In this document: piece after piece, positions 25,291-34,529 of the stretch
Layout: each line of letters opens with the position of its first letter
Position numbering within the stretch: the first letter of the stretch is position 1
Assembly: GCF_003986955.1 (NCBI RefSeq)
Contig: NZ_PIPN01000003.1
Span: forward strand, 310,001-374,000
Origin: Aliidiomarina sedimenti
GTDB lineage: Bacteria > Pseudomonadota > Gammaproteobacteria > Enterobacterales > Alteromonadaceae
Length of the DNA stretch: 64,000 bases
Direction of reading: 5' to 3'
Program-made: the position numbers and the translations under genes
The notes under the pieces: model-generated
The model's database searches: none
Seen by the model: only the letters and a program-made list of their open reading frames with translations
What the model was told of the DNA's origin: nothing

Positions 25291-25329
25291 CAGGCATATT
25301 GGGAGCCTTAACCTAGGGGCGGTAGCGTG
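25291..25329 (+). promoter_or_regulatory. JUMPstart / ops element (RfaH recruitment site)
   Basis: A 39-nt segment aligns end to end with the enterobacterial JUMPstart consensus. It begins CAGG, has CTTAACCTAGG in the middle, and ends with ops GGCGGTAGCGTG at 25318-25329. In enterobacteria, RNA polymerase pauses at ops and recruits RfaH, which suppresses termination across long surface-polysaccharide operons. It lies 110 bp upstream of wzz and in the right direction for the 29-kb locus that follows. RfaH itself is not in the window. Confidence 0.9.
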
Positions 25330-25438
25330 TCTGAAATCTATAGGATGCTTTGTGACAAGCGTTCTTGTCAGACATGACAACAGCACCGTGCCAAACTCAA
25401 TATCAAATAAAAAAGCAACTTCTAACGGAAGCGAACCC

Positions 25439-26386
25439 ATGACAGAGCAATATCAACATGCCCCGCAGCGTCATAGTGAGAATGATGAAATCGACTTACG
25501 CGAGTTATTCGCGATCCTTTGGAAAGGTAAATGGATAATCATCGCGATTACTTTTGCATTTGCCGTGGGGTCAGTTATCTATGCGCTGAGCTTACCTAAT
25601 ATTTACGCGGCGGAAGCTAAGCTGGCACCGACTGAAGAAGCTCAAGGTGGTTTGCGTGACATGGATGGACAGTTAGGGGGACTTGCAAGCTTAGCGGGGT
25701 TGAATATGGGGCAAAACCAGATAACCCCCGCGATTATAGCGATGGAAATCTTGCAGTCGCGTAAGTTTCTTAGTGAATTCATTGTCCGGCACAAAATTCA
25801 GCCTGAGTTACTTGCGGTGAAAGAATGGGACGCAAATAGTGGCGAGTTGATTATAGATCGCGATGCTTACAATCCTGAAACAGGTAATTGGTTACGTGAG
25901 GTTGACCCTCCAAAGCAACCCGAACCCTCTAGTTGGGAGTTGGTTGATGCGTTTAGAGAATTGTTAATTGTAGAACAAGGAACTGAATCGCCACTTACGA
26001 TAATAAAAGTCGAACACCGTTCACCGACGGTAGCAAAACAGTGGGTTGATTGGTTGATTGAGGACATTAACAATGAAATGCGTGAGCGCGATATTGAAGA
26101 ATCCCAACGAAGCATGGAATACATAGAGCGTGAAATGACTAACGCTACGTTACGCAGCACGCAACAGATATTTTCGGGTCTAATGGAACAGCAAACTCAG
26201 ACTATTATGCTGGCAAATGTGCGGCCAGAATACATTTATCGAGTGGTTGATCCCGCAGTTGTACCTGAACAACGAGCTAAGCCTTCAAGAGCGATTATTG
26301 CAATTGTGGGTACATTCTTGGGTGGCTTCTTATCCTTGATTGTTGTTTTAATTCTGAATCTAATAACAAAAGATAAGTCTGCATAA
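25439..26386 (+). CDS. wzz: Wzz-type polysaccharide chain-length determinant
   Basis: From ATG 25439 (GGAAGCG upstream) the product is 315 residues; an in-frame GTG at 25352 would add 29 residues of low complexity. The topology is that of Wzz/PCP proteins: a cytoplasmic start [18 protein letters not shown]1 ([19 protein letters not shown]), a large periplasmic region with helical [14 protein letters not shown], then a Pro-rich [16 protein letters not shown] and TM2 near the C-terminus. It has no cytoplasmic tyrosine-kinase domain, so it is Wzz-like rather than Wzc-like. It controls the modal length of the Wzy polymer. It is the first gene after JUMPstart. Confidence 0.88.
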   Translation: MTEQYQHAPQRHSENDEIDLRELFAILWKGKWIIIAITFAFAVGSVIYALSLPNIYAAEAKLAPTEEAQGGLRDMDGQLGGLASLAGLNMGQNQITPAIIAMEILQSRKFLSEFIVRHKIQPELLAVKEWDANSGELIIDRDAYNPETGNWLREVDPPKQPEPSSWELVDAFRELLIVEQGTESPLTIIKVEHRSPTVAKQWVDWLIEDINNEMRERDIEESQRSMEYIEREMTNATLRSTQQIFSGLMEQQTQTIMLANVRPEYIYRVVDPAVVPEQRAKPSRAIIAIVGTFLGGFLSLIVVLILNLITKDKSA

Positions 26387-26402
26387 GTTAAGGCGTAGTC
26401 AA

Positions 26403-27572
26403 ATGAAAAAAATCGCAGTGGCCGGCACTGGCTATGTCGGGCTTTCTAACGCAGTGTTGTTGGCACAGAACAATCAAGTGACTGCTGTTGACATTGTCAA
26501 AGAGAAGGTAGCGTTGATAAATGACAAGAAATCGACAGTTTCGGACCCCGAAATTCAAGATTTTCTTGGCAGTAAAACACTGCACCTAAACGCAACGATG
26601 AATGGTGAAGAGGCTTATAAGGATGCTGAGTTTGTTGTCATTGCCACTCCAACTGACTACGATCCGGAAACAAACTATTTTAATACGAAAAGTGTAGAAT
26701 CAGTGATTCATCAAGTGTTAAAAGTTAATGCTAATGCAGTCATGATTATCAAATCTACAATCCCCGTGGGCTTTACGAAGTCATTAAAAAAGAAGTTTAA
26801 AACGGACAATATTATTTTCTCGCCGGAATTTCTTCGTGAGGGTCAAGCCCTTTATGATAATTTGTATCCATCACGAATTATTGTCGGAGAACGAAGCGAA
26901 CGAGCAGAATCATTTGCGAGGTTACTGAGGCAGGGCGCCATAAAAAAGGATATTTCAGTGTTATTTACCGACAGCACTGAAGCTGAAGCGATCAAGCTTT
27001 TCGCGAATACTTACTTAGCAATGCGCGTTGCCTATTTTAATGAGTTGGATACCTATGCAGAAGTCCACGGGTTAAATAGTCGCCAGATTATTGAAGGGGT
27101 GGGGTTGGACCCGCGTATTGGTAATCATTATAACAATCCTAGCTTTGGGTACGGGGGCTATTGTTTACCTAAAGATACCAAGCAGTTACTAGCGAACTTT
27201 GAAAAGGTACCGCAGAATATTATGCGAGCCATTGTTGATGCCAACCGTACTCGTAAAGATTTTATTGCTGATGCGATTATCGCTAAAGCGCCAAAAGTGG
27301 TCGGTATCTATCGTCTCGTAATGAAATCTGGCTCAGATAATTTCCGAGCTTCAGCAATTCAAGGTGTAATGAAGCGGATCAAAGCGAAAGGTATAGAGGT
27401 CATTGTTTATGAGCCAGAGCTTAAAGATAACCTTTTTTATAATTCGAAAGTGATCCGAGATATTAATGAATTCAAGTCTAAAAGTTGTGTGATAGTTTCA
27501 AATAGACTAGCAAGTGAATTGAATGATGTGGCGGCTAAGGTCTATACAAGAGATTTATTTAACAGTGATTAA
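26403..27572 (+). CDS. ugd: UDP-glucose 6-dehydrogenase
   Basis: The 389-residue protein closely follows the short E. coli-type Ugd: N-terminal NAD motif [48 protein letters not shown], the helix [18 protein letters not shown], and the catalytic-cysteine loop [12 protein letters not shown]. It oxidises UDP-glucose to UDP-glucuronate with two NAD molecules, supplying a uronic acid precursor to the polymer. It lies 16 bases after wzz in the same direction. Confidence 0.95.
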   Translation: MKKIAVAGTGYVGLSNAVLLAQNNQVTAVDIVKEKVALINDKKSTVSDPEIQDFLGSKTLHLNATMNGEEAYKDAEFVVIATPTDYDPETNYFNTKSVESVIHQVLKVNANAVMIIKSTIPVGFTKSLKKKFKTDNIIFSPEFLREGQALYDNLYPSRIIVGERSERAESFARLLRQGAIKKDISVLFTDSTEAEAIKLFANTYLAMRVAYFNELDTYAEVHGLNSRQIIEGVGLDPRIGNHYNNPSFGYGGYCLPKDTKQLLANFEKVPQNIMRAIVDANRTRKDFIADAIIAKAPKVVGIYRLVMKSGSDNFRASAIQGVMKRIKAKGIEVIVYEPELKDNLFYNSKVIRDINEFKSKSCVIVSNRLASELNDVAAKVYTRDLFNSD

Positions 27573-27626
27573 TTTAGTACAGATTTATAAATTAATATTT
27601 GATTTTACGCGGTCAGAAACGCCGTA

Positions 27627-28913
27627 ATGTTACTAAAAAAAATAGCAAATCATGAATTGTTTCGTGGGTCAGCAATTTACCTACTGGCAAGCGCTATGAA
27701 CGCTGCTATTCCTCTTCTGCTTCTGCCTGTCCTCACACGATATTTATCACCAGCTGAGTATGGCGAAGTTGCTATGTTTTTAGTTTGGGTATCGCTTATC
27801 GGCGCTCTATGTGGACTTAGTGTGCACGGAGCTGCAAATCGGAAGTATTTCGATATTGATGAAAACGCTGACGAGTTAGCTAAATACATATTTATGTGTT
27901 TTTCGATTCTCATGGTCAGCTCGTTGATTATGCTAGGGATTGTAGTAATTCTTGGGCCTTACCTGAGTAAAATGTTAAACATTTCATATGTATGGCTAAT
28001 TATAGGTGTTCCGGTTGCGGCTTTAGGTTTTATCAATAAATTAAGACTTGGTCAATGGCAGGTTAGTAAACAGGCAGCTAGGTATGGTGTGCACCAAGTC
28101 AGTCAATCACTAGCGAATGTTAGTTTGACTTTGTTTTTTGTTGTGGTGCTTTATCTCGGAGCATCAGGAAGAATTCTAGCTATATCATCAACGTTCTTCG
28201 TTTTTGCAATTATATCTATTTTAACACTGTTTAAAGACCGTTTGATAAAGTTTGCTTGGCGGCCTGATATGGCAAAAGAAGCTTTAAATTTCGGTGTGCC
28301 ACTGATACCCCATATCGTAGGAATGTTCTTATTGAACACTGTCGACAGGGTAGTGATAACTTCAGAGTTAGGGCTTGATCAAGCTGGTATATATATGGTG
28401 GCAATCCAACTAAGTATGGCTGCAGGTATTATACTTGATGCTGTCAATAAATCATTCGTTCCATGGCTTTATGAACGTTTGAAGCGGAATGAAATCAACG
28501 AAAAGTTAATGATAGTGAAAGCAACTTATGCTTATTATTGTCTTCTCGGATTTGGTGCGTTCCTAGGGTTTATTGTGGCGGGTGACGTCCTTCTTTTAAT
28601 TGTTGGTCGCGATTATTCTGACGCTGCTAATTTGATTGGTTGGGTTATATTAGCGAAAGCGTTTCACGGTGGCTACTTGATGGTAACGAATTACCTTTTT
28701 TACTCTAAAAATACTGGAGTATTATCGACGATTACAATTTTTTGCGGGCTGTTAAATGTCGCTTTGCTGTTCGTTTTGATCGGTTATGCAGGTCTTATCG
28801 GCGCTGCTTGGGCTTACTGTATTAGCAAGTTCGTCCAATGGATCGTGACATGGTTGGTTGCTAGCCGGATGGTTAGCATGCCTTGGTTTAAAATTTTTGC
28901 TATACAAAAGTAG
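27627..28913 (+). CDS. wzx: Wzx-type oligosaccharide flippase
   Basis: The 428-residue product is very hydrophobic, with about 12 predicted membrane helices. The N-terminal pattern SAIYLLASAMNAAIPLLLLPVLTRYLSPAEYG is typical of the polysaccharide-transport/MATE-like flippase family, where LTRYLSPxEYG is recurrent. Wzx moves undecaprenyl-linked repeat units to the periplasmic side for polymerisation by Wzy. G+C is lower than in the flanking pse genes. It ends seven bases before pseB. Confidence 0.88.
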   Translation: MLLKKIANHELFRGSAIYLLASAMNAAIPLLLLPVLTRYLSPAEYGEVAMFLVWVSLIGALCGLSVHGAANRKYFDIDENADELAKYIFMCFSILMVSSLIMLGIVVILGPYLSKMLNISYVWLIIGVPVAALGFINKLRLGQWQVSKQAARYGVHQVSQSLANVSLTLFFVVVLYLGASGRILAISSTFFVFAIISILTLFKDRLIKFAWRPDMAKEALNFGVPLIPHIVGMFLLNTVDRVVITSELGLDQAGIYMVAIQLSMAAGIILDAVNKSFVPWLYERLKRNEINEKLMIVKATYAYYCLLGFGAFLGFIVAGDVLLLIVGRDYSDAANLIGWVILAKAFHGGYLMVTNYLFYSKNTGVLSTITIFCGLLNVALLFVLIGYAGLIGAAWAYCISKFVQWIVTWLVASRMVSMPWFKIFAIQK

Positions 28914-28920
28914 ATATAAT

Positions 28921-29919
28921 ATGTTTGAAAATTCAACAATTCTAGTTACCGGTGGCACTGGTTCTTTCGGCCATACGTTCATTCCTATGGTATTGGAAAA
29001 ATATAACCCTAAGAAAGTCATCATTTATTCACGCGATGAAATGAAACAATGGGAAATGGCTAAGCTTTTTGCAGGTGATTCCCGCGTCCGGTTTTTCATC
29101 GGTGACGTACGTGATCGTGAGCGTCTGTACCGCGCCCTCGATAACGTTGATTATGTCGTGCATGCGGCTGCGACTAAGATCGTTCCTACGGCAGAGTACA
29201 ACCCGTTTGAATGTATTAAAACGAACGTCGACGGTGCGATGAATCTTATTGATGCCTGTATCGATAAGGGTGTTAAAAAAGTTGTCGCGTTGTCCACTGA
29301 CAAAGCAAGCAGCCCTATCAATTTGTACGGTGCAACCAAGCTAACCTCAGACAAACTCTTTGTAGCTGGAAACCATTACGCTGGCGCCCATCGGACGCGC
29401 TTTTCAGTCGTACGTTATGGCAATGTAATGGGGTCACGTGGCTCAGTGATTCCATTTTTCATGTCAATTAAGGAAAAGGGCACCTTACCCATTACTGATG
29501 ATCGTATGACTCGATTCATGATCTCTCTTGAAGAAGGGGTTGAACTGGTTTGGCATGCGTTTGAAGACATGGAAGGCGGCGAAATTTATGTGAAGAAAAT
29601 ACCGTCGATGAAGGTCACGGATTTGGCTCGCGTTGTTGCCCCTGAAGCGAAGCAGGAGATTGTCGGCATACGACCCGGCGAGAAGCTGCACGAGCAGATG
29701 ATCGGTGCTGAAGATTCTTATTTTACTTACGAATATCCAGAGCATTACAAAATTCTGCCTCAAATTAACAACTGGGACAAAGATGCAAACCGCATTAAAG
29801 ACGGTACACTCGTTCCTGAAGGGTTTGTTTACTCGAGCGATAATAATAACGAGTGGATGAGCGACGCAGAATTAGAAGCCTGGATTGAAGCAAATCACGA
29901 GAAAATTGGAGCAATTTAA
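28921..29919 (+). CDS. pseB: UDP-GlcNAc 4,6-dehydratase (inverting), PseB
   Basis: The 332-residue protein starts at ATG 28921, with the Rossmann motif VTGGTGSFG, then YSRDEMKQWEM, AAATKIVPTAEYNPFE, STDKASSPINLYGATK and RYGNVMGSRGSVIPFF. These are landmarks of the soluble inverting dehydratase that begins pseudaminic acid synthesis by converting UDP-GlcNAc to the 4-keto-6-deoxy-L-arabino-hexos-4-ulose. An upstream in-frame start at 28858 would lie inside wzx and is not needed. The stop overlaps the pseC start (TAATG). Confidence 0.96.
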   Translation: MFENSTILVTGGTGSFGHTFIPMVLEKYNPKKVIIYSRDEMKQWEMAKLFAGDSRVRFFIGDVRDRERLYRALDNVDYVVHAAATKIVPTAEYNPFECIKTNVDGAMNLIDACIDKGVKKVVALSTDKASSPINLYGATKLTSDKLFVAGNHYAGAHRTRFSVVRYGNVMGSRGSVIPFFMSIKEKGTLPITDDRMTRFMISLEEGVELVWHAFEDMEGGEIYVKKIPSMKVTDLARVVAPEAKQEIVGIRPGEKLHEQMIGAEDSYFTYEYPEHYKILPQINNWDKDANRIKDGTLVPEGFVYSSDNNNEWMSDAELEAWIEANHEKIGAI

Positions 29920-31079
29920 TGGTTCCTTATGGTCGGCAAAGTATTAGTCAGCAGGATATTGATGCGGTTATCGATGTACTGAAATCTGATTTCCTGACGC
30001 AAGGCCCTCAGGTTCCTGCGTTTGAACGTTCGATTGCAGATCATTGTGGTGCAAAGCATGCCTTTGCGGTGAATAGTGCTACGTCAGCGCTGCATATTGC
30101 TTGTCTAGCTTTGGATCTGGGCGCTGGTGATATTCTATGGACCTCGCCGATCACCTTTGTAGCGTCAGCAAATTGTGCTCTCTATTGTGGCGCAGATGTC
30201 GATTTTGTCGATATTGATAAGCGAACTTACAATATGAGTGTTCAGGCACTCGAAGAAAAGCTTGTCGATGCAGAAAAGACCGGCAGACTCCCTAAAGTAA
30301 TCGTTGTAGTGCATCTATGCGGACAGCCGTGTGAGATGGAAGCGATTCATGCGCTGAGTCAGCAATATGGCTTCAAAATCATAGAAGATGCATCACATGC
30401 CATTGGTGGGAAATACCAGGGTGAGCCTATAGGGAATTGTCATTTTAGTGACATTACCGTGTTTAGTTTTCACCCGGTGAAAATCATCACCACAGCAGAA
30501 GGTGGTATGGCGCTTACCAATTCGGATGAGCTTGCTGAGCGATTGGCGTTGCTACGTAGCCACGGGATTACTCGCGACCCGGAGTTAATGACTCAAGCAC
30601 CCGATGGTCCCTGGTACTATCAGCAGATTGATTTAGGTTATAACTACCGGATGACCGAGCTGCAGGCAGCGCTAGGCGTGAGCCAGATGACACGCCTGGA
30701 TGAGTTTGTTTCACGTCGGCATGAGCTGGCGAATGTGTATAATGAGGCACTAGCAAGTTTGCCTTTAACACGACCCTGGCAGCATCCGGATGCCTACTCG
30801 GGCCTTCATCTGTATGTTATTCGACTTGATTTAGCGAAGCTCAACAAGAGCCATTTGCAGGTGTTTGAAGAACTACGTGAACGGGGTGTGGGTGTCAATC
30901 TACATTATATTCCAGTTCACCTGCAGCCTTACTATCAGGCTTTTGGATTCAAACAAGGGGACTTCCCCGTTGCTGAGCAATATTACCGTGACGCGATTAG
31001 CATCCCGATGTTTCATGGTATGTCGGATAATGACCAGCAGTTCGTTATTGACACATTGAAAGAAGTGCTGGCAGCGTGA
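29919..31079 (+). CDS. pseC: PLP-dependent aminotransferase PseC
   Basis: The 386-residue DegT/DnrJ/EryC1-family protein has YGRQSISQQDIDAV at the start, then NSATSALHIACLAL, SPITFVASANCALYCGA, EDASHAIGG and FSFHPVKIITTAEGG, whose lysine would bind PLP. This is the second pseudaminic acid step, C4 transamination of the 4-keto sugar to UDP-4-amino-4,6-dideoxy-N-acetyl-beta-L-altrosamine. It overlaps pseB and pseF, so the pse genes are translationally coupled. Confidence 0.95.
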   Translation: MVPYGRQSISQQDIDAVIDVLKSDFLTQGPQVPAFERSIADHCGAKHAFAVNSATSALHIACLALDLGAGDILWTSPITFVASANCALYCGADVDFVDIDKRTYNMSVQALEEKLVDAEKTGRLPKVIVVVHLCGQPCEMEAIHALSQQYGFKIIEDASHAIGGKYQGEPIGNCHFSDITVFSFHPVKIITTAEGGMALTNSDELAERLALLRSHGITRDPELMTQAPDGPWYYQQIDLGYNYRMTELQAALGVSQMTRLDEFVSRRHELANVYNEALASLPLTRPWQHPDAYSGLHLYVIRLDLAKLNKSHLQVFEELRERGVGVNLHYIPVHLQPYYQAFGFKQGDFPVAEQYYRDAISIPMFHGMSDNDQQFVIDTLKEVLAA

Positions 31080-31786
31080 ACGTTGCGATCATCCCAGCTC
31101 GTGGAGGTAGCAAACGAATACCGGGCAAAAACATTAAAGTATTCGCGGGCAAACCCATGATTGCCTGGTCCATTGAGGCAGCGAAAGAAAGCGGCTGTTT
31201 TGATAAAATCATAGTATCCACTGACGATGACGCTATTGCAGAAATAGCGGAAGAATACGGTGCCGAGGTTCCATTCACTCGCCCTGCATCGTTAAGTGAC
31301 GATTACACCGGGACCATTCCTGTCATTGCCCATGCTATCCGTACTTTGAACGAGCACAATGCAAACTCTAATGTAGGTCCGGTCACACATGCCTGCTGTA
31401 TTTATGCGACGGCCCCTTTCGTGCAACCCGCGGATATCAAGGCAGGATTAGAACAGGTTAACAAGGCGGGCGTTGAGTATGCTTTTAGTGTCACCAGCTA
31501 CCCGTTCCCTATTCAGCGTGCGCTCAGATTAACAGATGAGCAGCGGGTCACCATGTTTCAACCAGAGCACTTTAGCACGCGCTCTCAGGACCTGACCGAA
31601 GCCTATCATGATGCCGGTCAGTTTTATTGGGGCAGGGCTGCTGCCTGGTTAGAACAGAAACTGCTTTTTACACCCGCAAGCGCGCCGGTGATATTGCCGC
31701 GACACCGGGTACAGGATATCGATACTCCGGAAGACTGGGAGCGCGCAGAGTGGCTGTTTAAAGCCATGCAGGCCATGAACGAATGA
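31076..31786 (+). CDS. pseF: Pseudaminic acid cytidylyltransferase PseF
   Basis: The 236-residue product begins with the CMP-sugar synthetase signature IIPARGGSKRIPGKN, followed by IVSTDDDAIAEIAEEYGAEV and a C-terminal HRVQDIDTPEDWERAE. It activates pseudaminic acid to CMP-Pse, the last step of the pathway. GTG 31076 overlaps the pseC stop by four bases, and its own end overlaps pseG. The position between pseC and pseG matches many Pse clusters. Confidence 0.94.
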   Translation: MNVAIIPARGGSKRIPGKNIKVFAGKPMIAWSIEAAKESGCFDKIIVSTDDDAIAEIAEEYGAEVPFTRPASLSDDYTGTIPVIAHAIRTLNEHNANSNVGPVTHACCIYATAPFVQPADIKAGLEQVNKAGVEYAFSVTSYPFPIQRALRLTDEQRVTMFQPEHFSTRSQDLTEAYHDAGQFYWGRAAAWLEQKLLFTPASAPVILPRHRVQDIDTPEDWERAEWLFKAMQAMNE

Positions 31787-32889
31787 AGGTTGTGTTTCGC
31801 GCCGATGCCTCTCACCAAATCGGCAGCGGCCACGTGATGCGCTGTCTCACCCTGGCGGACGCGCTCACACAGGCGGGCGGCGACTGTCAGTTTATATGCC
31901 GGAATCATAAAGGGCACCTGGCTGAGTTTATTCGGGCCAAGGGGTATCCATGCCATTTGTTGCATGAAGACAGCGAGCATGCTGAGATGGGAGTACCTTC
32001 AACACAGCACAGTACAACGCAGCATGCCGACTGGCTTAAGGTCACCTGGCAACTGGATGCCGTACAAACCGGCTGCGTGCTGGATACGGTAAAGCCCGAC
32101 TGGCTTGTTGTTGACCACTATGCGCTTGACCATGGTTGGGAGCAGGCGCTGACGCCATACTACCGAAAGCTCATGGTAATCGATGATTTAGCCGACCGTC
32201 CTCATCACCATGCCGATGTTTTGTTAGATCAAACACTGGGCAGAAAAGAAGACGAGTATCGCAGCCTGGTAAGTCCTGACACCAGGCTACTGGTAGGTGC
32301 TGACTACGCATTGCTTCGCCCTGAGTTTGCAAAATGGCGGGCGTACAGTTTAAAGCGCCGTGAAGTACCTGAGCTAAAGACTATCTTAATAAACCTCGGT
32401 GGTGTTGATAATGACAACGTCACCGGCGACTTGCTGGATGCACTGACAGCGTGCAAACTACCGGCTGATTGCAGCATTGTAGTCGTTATGGGCGCGTCCG
32501 CGCCCCATCTTCAGGCGGTGCGAGACAAAGCGGCGCTTATGGATTTGGATACTCGGGTTTTATCGGGGGTCAGTAATATGGCGGAGCTGATGGCACATGC
32601 AGACTTCGCCATTGGCGCGGCTGGATCGACGTCTTGGGAGCGGTGTTGTTTGGGCTTACCCGCGGTCATGGTCGTTTTGGCGCAGAACCAGCAGCTGATA
32701 GCAAACCAGTTAAGTCAGATTGGCGCATGCGAGGTCATGTCAGCCGATACGCTTAACGACGAGCTACCACACGTACTGCATGATTTGTCTGAGACTACAT
32801 TGAAGAGCATGTCTGAACACGCTCGAGCGGTGTGCACGGGTGACGGGGCGACCCATGTTGCGCGGACGCTGGTGTCCCTGGGAGCATAA
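31783..32889 (+). CDS. pseG: UDP-sugar hydrolase PseG
   Basis: The 368-residue protein opens with FRADASHQIGSGHVMRCLTLADAL, carrying the GSGHVMRC glycosyltransferase-like motif typical of PseG. It also has VVDHYALDHGWE, VIDDLADRPH and a GT-B-like second half (LINLGGVDNDN; IGAAGSTSWERCCLGLP). PseG removes UDP from UDP-2,4-diacetamido-2,4,6-trideoxy-beta-L-altropyranose, the step before PseI. The start overlaps the pseF stop by four bases. Confidence 0.94.
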   Translation: MKVVFRADASHQIGSGHVMRCLTLADALTQAGGDCQFICRNHKGHLAEFIRAKGYPCHLLHEDSEHAEMGVPSTQHSTTQHADWLKVTWQLDAVQTGCVLDTVKPDWLVVDHYALDHGWEQALTPYYRKLMVIDDLADRPHHHADVLLDQTLGRKEDEYRSLVSPDTRLLVGADYALLRPEFAKWRAYSLKRREVPELKTILINLGGVDNDNVTGDLLDALTACKLPADCSIVVVMGASAPHLQAVRDKAALMDLDTRVLSGVSNMAELMAHADFAIGAAGSTSWERCCLGLPAVMVVLAQNQQLIANQLSQIGACEVMSADTLNDELPHVLHDLSETTLKSMSEHARAVCTGDGATHVARTLVSLGA

Positions 32890-32897
32890 CGAATTTT

Positions 32898-33398
32898 ATG
32901 GCCGATGTTGAAACACTACGACAGGTAGACGTAACCGATTTACCGATACTACGCCGTTGGCGGAATCACCCTGATATCCGCCGGTATATGTATACCCAGC
33001 ATGAAATTACCGCCCACGAGCATCAGGCATGGTTTGAGCGCATGCAGACTAACCCTCAGGTTCACCTGCTCATGTATGTTGAAGACGGCACCCCACGTGG
33101 CTATGCCCAGTTAACAGTAAAAGCGCACCGTGCAGACTGGGGGTTTTACGTGTCACCCGATGCCAAAAAGGGGACCGGCCGGAAGCTTGGCCATACAGTG
33201 CTCGACTATGCATTTCATGAACTGCAGCTGGAAAAGGTCTGCGGTGAGGCGTTGAGCTTTAACGAGGGCTCCATTGCTTTTCACAAAGCCCTTGGCTTTA
33301 CGCATGAAGGTACCCTGAGAGCGCATGCATGTATTCGCAGTGATTTTGTTGATGTGTTCTGCTTTGGTTTGTTAAAAGCAGACTGGTTAACTGAATAA
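32898..33398 (+). CDS. pseH: GNAT N-acetyltransferase PseH
   Basis: The 166-residue protein is a GNAT-fold acetyltransferase: LRRWRNHPDIRRYMYTQHEI near the N-terminus, GFYVSPDAKKGTGRKLG (acetyl-CoA loop) and EALSFNEGSIAFHKALGF. In this cluster it fits PseH, which acetylates the 4-amino group of the PseC product using acetyl-CoA. It lies eight bases after pseG and before pseI. Confidence 0.92.
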   Translation: MADVETLRQVDVTDLPILRRWRNHPDIRRYMYTQHEITAHEHQAWFERMQTNPQVHLLMYVEDGTPRGYAQLTVKAHRADWGFYVSPDAKKGTGRKLGHTVLDYAFHELQLEKVCGEALSFNEGSIAFHKALGFTHEGTLRAHACIRSDFVDVFCFGLLKADWLTE

Positions 33399-33416
33399 AA
33401 AAATTATGAGGCACAA

Positions 33417-34484
33417 ATGAGTACATCAAAAAGCACACCTGAAATAGCGATAGCGGGTCGGCGCATTTCGGTCCACGAATCACCTTACATCATCGCGGAA
33501 TTGTCAGCGAATCATAATGGCTCAATCGACACCGCAAAGCGAATTATTGAAGAAGCTAAAAAGGCGGGAGCGGATGCGGTAAAAATGCAAACCTACCGGC
33601 CGGATACCATTACCCTTGATAGTGATGGCGACGACTTCAAGATCAAAGGTGGTCTTTGGGATGGGCGCACTCTTTATGAGCTGTATGAAGAGGCACATAC
33701 TCCCTGGGAGTGGCATAAGCCATTGTTTGAATATGCCAGAAGCTTAGATATACCCATCTTTAGCTCACCGTTCGATAGCACCGCGGTGGATTTGCTGGAA
33801 GATTTAAACGCACCGGCCTACAAAATTGCCAGCTTTGAAGCGGTTGATCTGCCGTTGATTGAATACGTCGCGAGCACTGGCAAACCCATGATTATTTCAA
33901 CGGGCATGGCCAACGACGACGAGATTTCTGAGGCGATAGATGCCGCGAAAGGGGCAGGTTGTACGCAGCTCGCTATTTTGCATTGCGTGAGCGGTTATCC
34001 AGCGCCGGCGGAAGATTACAATCTGCGTACGATTACCGATATGGCGCAGCGGTTCGGTTTGGTGACCGGGCTGTCTGACCATACTATCGATAATACGACT
34101 GCGATTACCAGTGTCGCCCTTGGCGCGGCCATCATAGAAAAACATTTTACGCTTAACCGAGCCGGTGGCGGCCCGGATGATAGCTTCTCCCTAGAGCCAG
34201 CGGAGTTAAAAGCGCTTTGCCACGACAGCAAGACCGCCTGGAGTGCGCTGGGTAAGGTTGATTATGGACGTAAATCAAGCGAGCAGGGCAATGCACAGTT
34301 CCGGCGGTCATTGTACTTTGTGAAAGATATGAAAGCCGGGGATGTGATTACTGAGGATTGTGTGCGCAGTGTAAGGCCTGGTTATGGTTTAGCCCCCAAA
34401 GAAATAAAGTCAATATTAAACAAGAGGCTTGCTAGAGATATTAATAAGTACGAACCAGTTTCAACAGAAAGCATAGAATTATAA
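33417..34484 (+). CDS. pseI: Pseudaminic acid synthase PseI
   Basis: The 355-residue protein has the NeuB/PseI TIM-barrel landmarks AELSANHNGSIDTAKRII, KMQTYRPDTITLDS, FSSPFDSTAVDLLEDL, YKIASFE, ISTGMA and LSDHT, followed by a C-terminal SAF/antifreeze-like domain (RRSLYFVKDMKAGDVIT). It condenses the 2,4-diacetamido sugar with phosphoenolpyruvate to give pseudaminic acid. GAGG precedes ATG 33417. With pseB, C, F, G and H it completes the pathway. Downstream, base composition shifts toward A+T. Confidence 0.95.
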   Translation: MSTSKSTPEIAIAGRRISVHESPYIIAELSANHNGSIDTAKRIIEEAKKAGADAVKMQTYRPDTITLDSDGDDFKIKGGLWDGRTLYELYEEAHTPWEWHKPLFEYARSLDIPIFSSPFDSTAVDLLEDLNAPAYKIASFEAVDLPLIEYVASTGKPMIISTGMANDDEISEAIDAAKGAGCTQLAILHCVSGYPAPAEDYNLRTITDMAQRFGLVTGLSDHTIDNTTAITSVALGAAIIEKHFTLNRAGGGPDDSFSLEPAELKALCHDSKTAWSALGKVDYGRKSSEQGNAQFRRSLYFVKDMKAGDVITEDCVRSVRPGYGLAPKEIKSILNKRLARDINKYEPVSTESIEL

Positions 34485-34529
34485 CCATAACCATCTATAG
34501 TATTTGAGCAAGTTTAATGAGGTCTGAAT

